DNA of 64,000 nucleotides. Origin: Elymus sibiricus (taxonomy: Eukaryota; Streptophyta; Magnoliopsida; Poales; Poaceae). Below the pieces are notes generated by a model. The model was not told where the DNA came from and did no database searches. It saw only the letters and a program-made list of their open reading frames with translations. The first letter of the stretch is position 1. Every line of letters starts with the position of its first letter. The stretch is from positions 378,328,114 through 378,392,113 of the forward strand of contig CM077676.1 in the NCBI GenBank assembly GCA_039707655.1, given 5' to 3'. The position numbers and the translations under genes were made by a program. Shown here piece after piece: positions 1-10,271 of the stretch.

Positions 1-3000
1 CTCTCCCATAATACTCGGTACCTCCTTCGCCGATAGCAGAGACACAACAATTTGTAGACTTTCGGTCGGCCATAGATAGCTCTTTGCCGTAGGTACGAAA
101 TCGATACCCGTTGATGTCGTATTTGTCAAATGAACGGACCTTATAGTCAAAACCATTAGCGACTTGTCTCAATTCGGCGTCCATAGACTCTGAATTAGCC
201 TACAAGTTTAATACGAAAGGATTGTTGCATTAGCCGCAAATTAGACGAAGAAATGAGAATGGTCTAATGGAAATTACCGTTTGTTTGAACCAAGAGATGA
301 AACCGGGAAAGCCACCTCCATGCTTTGCAGAAGCTCATACTCTTCGATGGATTACTTTTGGATCACCGCTCCATCCGAGAATTTGGCGACGTATCGACTG
401 TATCAAATATCCAGGAATAAGAGCAGTTCAAAGGAATTAGAAGTTGTGAAACAATGTACCGAGAACTTACTCGATGTACGGCCACACTTCTATTAGGTTG
501 TTGAAGATATACAACGAAATGGTCCGCCATTCTTCGACATCCAACGGTATTGGTTTCGAAGCACCGGCTGGTGCGAGCTTCCCTTTGAATAGGCTGAGGT
601 TGGATCCACCTTTTTTAGGGTCACCAGCATTGTACCGAGGCTTCGGATTATGCAAATGACGATTTTTGGCTTCATAGTGTGCTGTCACGAAGTTTGCCGC
701 CTCCTCAGTAATGAATGCCTCGGCCATCGATGCTTCAATTCTACGTTTATTTTTACATTTTGCTCGAAGCGTCTTCTGCATCCTCTCAGTTGCGTAGCAC
801 CAACGATTTTTTACGGGCCCCCCCAATCTTGCCTCGGTCGGGAGATGCAAAATCAAATGCTGCATTGGATTAAAGAAGCCCGGTGGAAAGATCTTCTCTA
901 ACTTGCAGATCAAATCCGGCGCGAACTCTTCCATTTCTTCTAGCACGCCAGGCGATAGTTCTTTCGCACAAAGAACACGGAAGAAATAGCTCAGCTCTGC
1001 CAGTACTAGCCATTCATCCTCAGGGATGAAGCCATGCAACATCACCGGCATTACCCGCTCAATCCATATGTGCCAATCATGACTCTTGAGACCAAATATT
1101 TTCAATTTTTCAAGACTCGCTCCCCTCTTTAGATTCGCTGCATACCCATCGGGGAACATCAACTGCATTTTCACCCACAAGATAATTTCCCTCATAGCTG
1201 GCCTTCCAAGATTGAACCATGCCTTTGGCTTCGTCCAGTTCTGCTTTCCTTTCGGTTCTTGCATGTTTTGTAACGGTCTATCACATAGCGCATCTTGATC
1301 GACTCTAGCCTTAGTATTATCCTTTGACTTCCCCTCTATGCCAAACAATGTACCAAAAAGGGCCTCGGTGATATTCTTTTCAGTGTGCATCACGTTGATG
1401 TTGTGTGGGCAAAGGAGGTCTTTGAAGTAAGGCAGATCCCACAAGCATGTCTTGTGAGTCCAGGCGTGTTCCTTATTATACCCCTTGAAATACCCTGGAC
1501 GCTCTGGATCTGGCTCGAGAGCGTTTAACTGATCCAGGGTCTGTTGGCCTGTCAACGCAGGTGGTGCAAAGTTTTTGACAACTCTACCTTTGATGAAGTT
1601 CTTCTTGTCTTTCCTGAACTTATGGCGAGGATCCAAGAACGGTCTATCAAAGTCGAAGCAAGAATACTTGCGACCCGCCTGCAGCCAACGAAACTGAAGA
1701 GCTCCCTTGCATGTGGGGCACGGGAACCTTCCATGCACACACCAGCCAACGAATAGCGCATACGCCGGCAAGTCATGCATCGAGTACAGGTACCAGACAC
1801 GCATTATGAAGTTCTTTTTGCTAGCGGCGTCGTATGTCTTGAACCCATTATCCCAAGCTTCTTGCAATTCATCCTTAAGTGGCTGCATGTACACATTCAT
1901 ATTATTCCCCGGATAGTTGGGCCCTGGAATTATCAACATCAGGAAAATGTTCTTTCTTTGCATAATCTGTCCGGGGGGGGGGGGGGGGGAGATTGAGTGG
2001 AATGACAAATACAGGCCAACAACTGTATTGGGTTGCCGTCAGACCAAACACATTGAACCCATCCGTGCTTATGGCGACTCGAGGATGCCTTGCATCTGTC
2101 GATTTATCCCCATGTAATTCACCGAACTTCTTCCACGCAAAAGCATCCGATGTGTGTACCATCATCTGATTCCCATCTGCATCTAGTTCAGTTCTTTTGC
2201 CCATTTTGTGCCATGTCATCTGTCTGGCCGTCTCTTCGACCATGAAAAGACGTTGAAGTCTTGGTACGATTGACATATACCGAAGAACATTAACGGGGAT
2301 TTTGGTCTGCGACTTCTCACCCATACCGTTGTCTACCACAACATACCTGGAAGACTTGCAAATGGGAAAATAGTTCAAGTCCGCATACTCAAGCCTAAAT
2401 AAGGCACATCCTTTCTCACAGGCATGTATCTTCTCATAGGGCATCTTAAGTGCACGGAGGATTTTGTCCGACTGGTACAGGTTTGCAGGCATTACATGGC
2501 CTTTGGGTAGAAAGCGTCCAAATACTGTCATCATCGCGTCGTAGCATTCTCTGCCCAAGTTGAATTGAGCCTTCAGAGCCATTACTTGTGAGATGGCATC
2601 CAGCTGACAAAGCTTAGTGTGCTCGTGGAGAGGACGTTTTGAAGACTCCAACATTTCATTGAAGGCCTTTGCAGATTCCTCCATCTCCTCGTCCGAATCC
2701 CGAGCATCATCAAAGTCTTGCACCATGTCTTCCATCCCGGTACCATGCTCGTCGGTGCGACGACGAACCACCTCAGCTCTGGCACGTTGGGCAGACTCAC
2801 CATGAAATGTCCACACCGTATAACCGGGCGTAAAACCACTCTTTTGCAGGTGTTTACCCATTTCATCCTCTGTCCTCTTGTACCAATTGTCGCACCGGAC
2901 ACAGGGGCACCAGTTTTTTCTCTGGCCATTTGCAAATGCGGCTTTCACAAACCCCTTGGTTTTTGTGAACCATTCCTTGGTCATTTTTTTCTGACTAGTG

Positions 3001-3032
3001 TGGCCGGTGTACATCCACGCACAATCACTCAT
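1..3032 (-). pseudogene. CACTA transposase, TNP2-like, frameshifted and cut by window edge
   Basis: DDE-type transposase of the En/Spm superfamily. The ATG at 3032-3030 opens a transposase-associated domain (residues about 1-75, with a Cys-rich patch), then the Transposase_21/TNP2 region including ISTDGFNVFG near 2070. Reading breaks at 1973-1989, a run of 17 G (C on the coding strand) giving an artificial polyproline; the match to the family resumes one frame over as IMQRKNIFLMLIIPGP and continues to 471. A GTAAGT donor is at 470-465. A DUF4218-like region ends this part, and 1-180 encodes a DUF4216-like segment (YDINGYRFRT) that continues off the window. The homopolymer expansion is the only clear lesion seen, so this copy may be recently dead, or the run length may be a sequencing or assembly error. 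Confidence 0.88.
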
Positions 3033-3057
3033 CTTGCCTACCTACTAAACACACAAG

Positions 3058-3084
3058 ATATATATATATATATATATATATATA
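3058..3084. repeat. (TA)n microsatellite
   Basis: About 27 bases of alternating TA just upstream of the CACTA transposase start codon. Confidence 0.9.
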
Positions 3085-3179
3085 ATTCATCATATATATT
3101 CATCAGTTAATCTAGTTTGTCAATTTTATTACGTCCATGCAACCTACACTCTAATAGGTAAAGATAGGTCCTGATCCCA

Positions 3180-3389
3180 CCCGAGTATGTGTAGATTGAG
3201 TACGTTCTCCATGCTCTACCCCATTCCGAGACAAAATTTCGGCAGCACCTCCCCGCTGTTCTCCAAATACACGTCTCGGCAAAAAGCCGAGAGAATGTGC
3301 ATCCGGAGAACAACAGGGAGGCACTGCTGAAATTCTGTCTTGGAATGGGGTAGAGCATGGAGAACGTACCCAATCTACACATCCTCGGG
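3180..3389. repeat. 210-bp long hairpin inside the CACTA element
   Basis: Left arm 3180-3264 and right arm 3304-3389 are reverse complements with only a few mismatches. Both begin CCCGAG(T/G)ATGTGTAGATTG and end in GTTCTCC at the loop side. The 39-base loop holds a second small stem, TCTCGGC/GCCGAGA (3274-3292). It lies about 150 bp upstream of the transposase start codon. No TA or TAA duplication flanks it, so it does not look like a separately inserted MITE. A transcript across it would fold into a long near-perfect duplex. Confidence 0.85.
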
Positions 3390-3820
3390 CTGTCCGTGGA
3401 AATCGCTGGACAATCCGAATGAGTTACGGTGATAAATATGCAACTGAATGCATATTTATCGATGCAACCCTTTCGGACGGGAGACGCCTAGGTTACGCGA
3501 CTTAGCATGAAAATAAAATCTACTGACATGATTAAAAGAGCGTAGGACGTGAAGGTGGATTCGTAGCTCACCCTCGGCTGTAGAGGAAGTAGTCGAACAA
3601 CGGCGGGATCACGGACCAAAAACTTCGACCACGATGACTCCAAGGAGATGAAATAGCACAAATCCTGTAAATTTTACAGATCGAGTCAAGAAAATTTAGG
3701 ACATCACATCACATAAAGCATTCACACATCAAACTATGAAAAAAATCATATTGCTAATGACATGTAGTCAAGTTTTTAGATCATCATGATACTTCAAATC
3801 CTAATTTCTCCTCTTCCCCT

Positions 3821-4290
3821 CTTCTTCTTCTTCTTCTTCTTCTTCATCTTCTTCTTCTTCTTCTTCTTCTTCTTCTTCTTCTTCTTCTTCTTTTTCTTCT
3901 TCTCCTCCTCCTCTTCTTCTTCTTCTTCTTCTTCTTTCCTTCTCCTCCTCCTCTTCTTCTTCTTCTTTTTCTTCTTACTTCTTTTCCTTTTTCCTCTTCT
4001 TCTTCTCCTCTTCTCCTCTTTTTCTTCTTCTTCTTCTTCTCTTCTACTTCTTCTTCTTCTTCTTCTTCTTTCCTTCTCCTCCTCCTCTTCTTCTTCTTCT
4101 TCTTCTTCTTATTTTTTCTTCTTCCTTCTTTTCCCTTTTCCTCTTCTTCTTCTCATCTTCTCCTCTTTTTCTTCTTCTTCTTCTTCTTCTCCTCCTCCTC
4201 CTCCTCTTCTTCTTCTTCTTCTTCTTCTTCTTCTTCTTCTTCTTCTTCTTCCCCCTTCTACTTATTCTTCTTTTCATCTTCTTCTTTTTT
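3821..4290. repeat. (TTC)n pyrimidine-rich microsatellite
   Basis: About 470 bases of CTT/TTC/CCT triplets with little interruption, in the non-coding upstream part of the CACTA element. The open frames across it (poly-Phe/Ser/Leu or poly-Lys/Arg) are artefacts of the repeat. Confidence 0.95.
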
Positions 4291-4439
4291 CATCTTTTTT
4301 CTACTTCTTTTAATTATGACTAATTAACTAAAACCTAGCACTAATCTAATCTAGCACTAAACCTACACTAACATATCTAATCTAATCTAACAATTAAACA
4401 GCAAAAAAAAAGAAGAAAACGGAAAAAAGGGCTCACCGG

Positions 4440-4765
4440 AGAGGGCGTCGGCCGGGGCTTCGGAGCGGTAGGGCGACGGTGGCGCCGGGGGCTGCAGGGC
4501 TCCGGGGCGGTGGGGCGCGGGGCCGGGCCGCGGCGGCGCCGACCCGGCAGGGCGGCGGGGGCGACGGGGGGGGGGGGGGGGCGATGGCGCTGGGGCGGCG
4601 GTGGCGTCGGGGGCCGCGATGGCGCCGGGGCGGTGGGCCGGTGGGGCGGCGGGGTGGTGGGGCGACGGGGCGGCGGCGGGTGGTGGGGGCGGCGGCGCGC
4701 GTGCGGTGGTCGTCGGGTAGGAGAGGGAGAGAAACAGAGAGAGAGAGAGGGGGGCGGGGTGGGGC
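4440..4765. repeat. G-rich low-complexity block
   Basis: Degenerate GGCGG(T/C)GGGGCG repeats with a run of 16 G at 4566-4581. Both strands carry long open frames of Gly/Arg or Pro/Ala, which follow from base composition. It sits just inside the CACTA subterminal repeats. Confidence 0.8.
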
Positions 4766-4785
4766 ACGGCCGTTAGTTAAGTCAA

Positions 4786-5112
4786 ACCTTTGCCGTCTGC
4801 CCCGCCTTTGCCATCTGCTTTTTTGCTCTTTGCCGTTTGCTAGCAGACGGCAAAGAGGGGGCCGTTAGGTTTTTTTGTAAGCAGCTCGTTTAGTGGGGCC
4901 TTTGCCGTCTGCCCCGCCTTTGCCGTCTGCCTTTTTGCTCTTTGCCGTCTACTAGCAGGCGGCAAAGAAGTGGCTGATGGCAAATATGATCTTTGCCATC
5001 AGCCAGGTATTTGCCGTCTGCTTTTTGGAAGTAGACGGCAAAGACCTCCTTTGCCGTCCGCAAGCAGACGGCAAGGAAGTGGCTGATGGCAAATCCTCTG
5101 ATTCCAGTAGTG
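4786..5112. repeat. CACTA subterminal repeat region
   Basis: At least ten direct and inverted copies of a 10-13 base motif around CTTTGCCGTCTGC, with variants GCCATC and GCCGTTTGC, including inverted pairs (for example 4829-4857). In CACTA elements such subterminal motifs are binding sites for the element-encoded DNA-binding protein; here that role is inferred from position and repetition. Confidence 0.9.
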
Positions 5113-7065
5113 CATAGTGCTATATCCATGGCTTGCGCTCATGTATTTAGTGGGAGTTGAAAAAGCTGAAGCGCGTTAAAAAGTATGAACCAATTGCTCG
5201 GCTTGTCATCGGGGTAGTGCATGATAAATACTTTGTGTGAAGAAGATGGAGCATGACAAGATTATATGATTTTGTAGGGATAACGTTCTTTAGCATTTTT
5301 ATTTTGAAAGGCATGATTGTTTGTTAGTATGCCTGAGTATTGATGTCTTTATACCAAATTATAGACTATTGCTTTGAATCATTTGGATCTTAGTATTCAT
5401 ACCGTAAGAGAAAGATTACATGATGAAACATGATAGGTAGCATTCCACATCAAAAATTCTGTTTTTATCATTTACCTACTCGAGGACGAGAAGGAATTAA
5501 GCTTGGGGATGCTTGATACGTCTCCAACGTATCTATAATTTTTGATTGTTCCATGCTATTATAGTATCAATCTTGGATGTTTTTATATGCAATTTATATA
5601 TCCTTTTTTGGGACTAACCTATTAACCTAGTGCCCAGTGCCAGTTGCTGTTTTCTGCTTGTTTTTGTCTTTTCAGAGAATAAGTACCAAACGACGTCCAA
5701 ATGCCACGAAACTTTTTGAAGATTTTTTTCTGGACAAAAGAGACCCTGGAGACTTGGAGAGGAGGCCAGAAGGTTCGCGAAGCCTCCACAAGGCAACAGG
5801 GCGCGGCCCCAGGGGCGCGCCGTGATGCCTTGTGGGGCCCACATGGCTCCGTTTGACCTAATTCCACTCCTATAAATTCACAAATATTCGGAAACCATCA
5901 GAGAGCCAGAAGAGAAAACCTTTCCGCCGCCGCAAGCCTCCGTTCTTCCGTGATCCCATCTGGAGGCCTTTTCCGGTACTCTACCGGAGGGGGAATCGAT
6001 CACGGAGGGCTTCTACATCAACCTTGGTGCCCTTCCGATGATGTGTGAGTAGTTTACCACAGACCTACGGGTCCATAGCTAGTAGCTAGATGGCTTCTTC
6101 TCTCTCTTTGATCTTCAATACCATGTTCTCCTCGATGTTCTTGTAGTTCTATCAGATGTAATCTTCTTTTGCGGTGTGTTTGTTGGGATCAGATGAATTG
6201 TGAGTTTATGATCAGATTATTCATGAGAAATATTTGAGTCTGCTCTGAACTCTTTTATGCATGATTAAATATAGCTTTGTATTTCTCTCCGATCTATGGA
6301 TTTGGTTTGGCCTACTAGATTGATTTATCTTGCAATGGGAGAGGTGCTTTGTGATGGGTTCAATCTTGCGGTGCCCAATCCCAGGGATAGAAGGGGACAT
6401 GACACGTATTTGTATTGTTGCCATTAAGGATAAAAAATGGGGTTTATTCATATTGCTTGAATTTGCTTCTCTACATCATGTCATCTTGCTTAAGGCGTTA
6501 CTCTGTTTTTATTAACTTAATACTCTAGATGCATGCTGGATAGCGGTCGATGAGTGGAGTAATAGTAGTTGATGCAGGTAGGAGTCGGTCTACTTGTCTC
6601 GGACGTGATGCCTATATACATGATCATTGCTATGAATCCGTCATAATTATTTGCTTTTCTATCAATTACCCAACAGTAATTTGTTTACCCACCGTATGTT
6701 TCTGCGCTCGAGAGAGAAGCCTCTAGTGAAAACTATGGCCCCCGGGTCTACTGTATCATATATAAAAAACCTAAAAAATACCTTGTTGCAATTTATTTAC
6801 TTTTATTTTAATTAGTATTTTAGTTTATCTATTTATCTCTATAAGATTTAATCCTTGCAAATAACCGCTAAGAGGATTGAGAACCCTCTTATTGTCTTGG
6901 GTGCAAGTGTTTGCTCTTGTGTGGGCAGGTGCGCTTAACGGAATTTTGCTTGGTTCTCCTACTGGATTGATAACCTTGGTTATTAACTGAGGGAAATACT
7001 TATCTCTACTGTACTGCATCATCCTCTCCTCTTCAGGGAAATACCAACGCGGACTACAAGTAGCA
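5113..7065 (+). mobile_element. Ty3/gypsy element A, 3' remnant (internal end plus 3' LTR)
   Basis: The internal part (5113-5513) matches the 3' internal end of the gypsy element at 47613-48011. It ends in a polypurine-like AAGCTTGGGGATGC (5499-5512), then an LTR starting TGATACGTCTCC. The 5' part is outside the window, beyond the CACTA element that split it. The LTR resembles Triticeae non-autonomous gypsy families such as Fatima, Sabrina or WHAM; the exact family was not verified. No coding region is retained. Confidence 0.87.
5514..7065 (+). repeat. 3' LTR of gypsy element A
   Basis: Starts TGATACGTCTCC and ends AGTAGCA, about 1552 bp. The end was placed by comparison with the minus-strand LTR ending at 35880, which is followed by a primer-binding site. 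It carries the same blocks as that LTR, including TTTGTTGGGATC and GAGGGAAATACTTATCTC. Confidence 0.85.
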
Positions 7066-7770
7066 GCGTCTCTCTCCGATGACGTCGACGGTGATGGCTG
7101 GATCTGCAAAATGGTGTTCTCCGCCAGAGAATTTCTGGGACCTGTTGTAGATTGAATGTCTTGCATTTTGTTCCTCCACATGTGTGTTGTTCAAAAATGT
7201 CTGTAATTTTAAGTTTTCTGTTGTATTTTTCCTTTTGTGTAAAATGTTATTTTCTAGTGTGTTTATGTAATTTCCATCTATTTAATGACATAACATATAT
7301 CTTTTGCAAAAATCGTATTGGCTAAAAAAAATTACAGACCAAGAGAAATGTGAATCTGTCGGCCTGAAATTAGTGGGCCATGAACCGACCTGAAATTTAA
7401 TGGGCGGAAATTCCAATTGGGTTGTTTATTACATGGGCCATGGGCCTTAGACCGAGCTAAAATTTAGTGAGCCGAAATTCTAATTGGGCTACTTAGTTCA
7501 TGGGCTACCATATAATATCCATGTCAGATGATGATGTGGCAGACAAGTTAACGCCATTATGAGCACGTCAGTTAAGTGCCATCCTTGACGGTGAAAATCC
7601 GTCACGAATCCGTGATGGTTTGGATGATTCGTCATGGAGTGTACGGTGGTCAAATTATGACGCAATATACATGACGGATTTCAAATCCGTCACGAGTGCC
7701 CTTCGATGACAGTTTTGCACAGGTCCGTGGCGGATTGGAACCGTCAAGCATTAACAGAATTCTTGTAGTG
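7066..7770. mobile_element. Second CACTA element, terminal fragment
   Basis: The right end reads AGAATTCTTGTAGTG (7756-7770), the complement of a CACTACAAGAATTCT terminus. Inward are direct and inverted copies of a (T)CCGTCACGA / GACGGATT motif at 7580-7740, a subterminal array unlike that of the first CACTA element. Gypsy element A is inserted in it, and its other end is left of the window. No convincing coding sequence was seen in 7066-7560. Confidence 0.75.
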
Positions 7771-7812
7771 TGGGTCCCAAAACTATGTAGGTTTGTTCAT
7801 CTCAGGTCCTAA

Positions 7813-9472
7813 GGGCATCTCCAACGATGACCCGCAAATTTGCTCCGGCATTCGTCCGCGGACACGGATGCGGGAGCCGGACATCCAACGCTACCCGCAT
7901 ACATCCGACCCCAATTTTTTTAAGTCCGCACGTTCAAGTAGCCGCATATATAGTCTAGAATAGTTCAAATGTTCAAATGCAGCAGTAGTTCTAATTTTAA
8001 AAAGTTCAAATATTACACTCCAACATTGTTGTCCCCCTTAACCGCCCACAGATGTTCAATCGGATCTTCCTTCAGTTGCTCGATGCCAAATTTGTTGATG
8101 CATTTGAACAAACTTTTCAAATGTGGCCGGATTCTGGTCGGGAAGTTCGATAGGCTCACCCATGTTCTCAACTTCAAGAGCTACAGCAGCATCCTCACTC
8201 TCATCCTCCACGATCATGTTGTGCATGATCACACAACAGGTCATCACCTCCCACAAGGTCTTCGGATCCCATTGTTTAGTAGGTTCACGAACAACTGCAA
8301 AACGTGCCTGCAGAACTTCAAATGCCCTCTCAACATCCTTTCTAGCAGCTTCTTGTCTTTGGGCAAACTGAGACTTTTTCTGGCCAACTGGGTTAAAGAT
8401 GGTGTTGACAAAGGTAGCCCACGGAGGATAGATACCGTCAACCAGATAGTAGCCCATGTTGTACTCATGCCCATTGACAGTATAGTGGCAAGGAGGAGCT
8501 TTTTCCTTCAGTCAGCCTAGCAAACAATGGTGATCGCTGCAGCACATTGATGTCATTGTGAGACCCGGGCATGCCAAAGAAGCATGCCAAATCAAAAGAT
8601 CATGTGATGCAACTGCTTCAAGAATGATGGTGGGCTTCTTAACATGACCCTGATATTGCCCTTGTAAAGCTTTCGGCCGATTCCTCCATTTCCAATGCAT
8701 ACAGTAAAGAGATCCGAGCAAACCTGGCCACCCTCTTGCTTCCGAGATTGCCAAGATCCTCTCGGTGTCTGCCACGGTTATCTCAGGTACTGAGGTCCAA
8801 ACACCTCGACCACGACAGTTGCAAACGTGACCATGGCATCTCCGCATGTGCTCTACATCTGTAGGTACTCGTCCCACGAATCAGCGGACATACCATATGC
8901 AAGCATCCGCAGTGCGGCCGTGCACTTCTAGTAACCAGAGAACCCAATCCTTCCCATGGCGTCCTTCTTCAAGATGAAGTAGTCATGAAAGGACCGGACG
9001 CCATGGTAGGAATGACCGAAGACATTTTTGTGCATCCGAAAGTGCCGGCGAAAATTGTCAGCAAAGAGGGCGGGCAAAGTAGTCGTCCATCAGAGTCAAA
9101 TGGCCGTGCACCCGGTTGCGGTTGAGCACTCGATGACCCTTGATCGATCCCTCGAAATTGAGAACATGCTCCTCCGCACACTGAAGGCGAGGAGAAAAAC
9201 TGTAGGAAAGAAAATGGGAGGATGGAGGCGCGGGGTCCGGGAGGGGTTTTGGGTGGGCCGGGGGTGTCGGAGTTCTACGTGGTTGCTGTCCGGACTCCCG
9301 CAAAGCCCCCCCCCCCCCCCCCCCCCTCCCAAGTTTGTCTCGGGTTTACCGGAAAAAGTACGTCCGGACCGCTCGGCGGACGGATACATGCCTGGGTTGG
9401 ATGGCTAATCACATCCGGACCGCGCAATCTGGACGATTGCGGGCGGTTTGAGGGTCCGCTTTGGAGATGCCC
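7813..9472 (-). mobile_element. PIF/Harbinger transposon, 1660 bp
   Basis: The terminal inverted repeats are GGGCATCTCCAA at 7813-7824 and its complement at 9461-9472. Both are flanked directly by TAA (7810-7812 and 9473-9475), the 3-bp TWA target duplication of this superfamily. The interior encodes a degraded Harbinger transposase on the minus strand. A run of 21 C lies at 9306-9326. Confidence 0.92.
8056..9000 (-). pseudogene. PIF/Harbinger transposase (DDE_Tnp_4), degraded
   Basis: The order on the minus strand matches the Harbinger/ALP1-like nuclease family. About 9000-8880 encodes a piece with FHDYFILKKDAMGRIGFSGY. 8877-8512 carries ARGWPGLLGSLYCMHW and the PTIILEAVASHDLLIWHA block. 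8457-8056 carries the C-terminal domain with GYYLVDGIYPPW and CVIMHNMIVEDE. The three pieces lie in different frames with stops between them, so it is broken by at least two frameshifts. In the usual GSIDCMHW motif the catalytic-region Asp is Tyr here. The N-terminal part is missing or unrecognisable. Confidence 0.88.
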
Positions 9473-9475
9473 TAA

Positions 9476-10271
9476 GCTTGCATGGCCAACATCCATGGTG
9501 CATTTTTTTTTCAAATGAACCATTTATATGTGTTTACTTCTCCAAAAGTGGTCCATATGCGTCCACGTCGCACTGTGTGTTGCAACGTGCACGCCCACCA
9601 CCAGCATGGCCGTGAGCTGCAGTGCAGCCTTGCTAAGAGGTTTGGCGTGGCCGCCAGGCAGACCCAGAGCCAGTCAGCACGGGGACATCCTTGTCCCTCG
9701 GCGCGGCCGCCGGGAAGACCTCCCGAGCCAATCGGGATGGAGGACGCGCGCGCGCACACACACACACACCCACACACAAGTGCACGCGATGCGCACACAC
9801 ACAAAGAAACACACATGTAAGTAGTGAAGTCATACAATAACAGAGCTATGTATGTGGGGGGAAAAGAAAAACAACTCTAAAGCGGTCAAAACAATGATCG
9901 ACGAACTACAACAAGGACTATAACTTGGTCAACTATCTCTTAACAAGTTAACATCACAAACACAATACGAAAGGTTCTCTAGTAACAACGTCTTCAGAAA
10001 GGAAACAGAGCTATGTAGGTGTAGCATTTTTTAGGTGACAGCGTGAGACATATACCAACGTTGGTTTGGCAAGCAATGCACCCCCCAACTTCACGTAACC
10101 GCAGCACAGGTTCAAAAATCAGTTCCAAGTTCAACGGGGAAGCAAGGAATCCAGCCGGTGTCCGGAACAACTTGTTCATTGTCATGACCAATCAACTCAG
10201 GAGTTGGACCAGTCTCCACGATCGAGGTAGCACAGAAGAAGAGTAGAAGCTAGTAGGTACTCCAGCGTAGG
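9476..10271. other. Intergenic DNA upstream of the ankyrin gene, with a (CA)n tract
   Basis: No gene recognised. A CG/CA alternating microsatellite lies at about 9745-9815. 9820-10200 is unremarkable and probably holds promoter and 5' UTR sequence of the ankyrin gene; no convincing TATA box was found at the expected place. Confidence 0.5.

Larger units (their letters stand above)
1..5112 (-). mobile_element. CACTA (En/Spm) transposon, terminal part
   Basis: The terminus at 5098-5112 reads, on the minus strand, CACTACTGGAATCAG, a typical CACTA end. It is preceded inward by many copies of a CTTTGCCGTCTGC-like subterminal motif. A TNP2-type transposase gene runs on the minus strand and leaves the window at base 1, so the other terminus is outside. 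The element splits a gypsy element: the bases after 5112 (CAT, then AGTGC) match uninterrupted sequence near 47613, so the 3-bp target is probably CAT. Between transposase start and terminus lie a TA repeat, a 210-bp hairpin, a TTC microsatellite and a G-rich block. Family name not assigned. Confidence 0.93.

Noticed and set aside
3786..4313. Long open frames of Phe/Ser/Leu (plus) and Lys/Arg (minus)
   Set aside because: Direct consequence of the TTC microsatellite.
4387..4868. Pro/Ala- and Gly/Arg-rich frames on both strands
   Set aside because: Low-complexity G-rich DNA inside the CACTA element, with no domain and no splice context.
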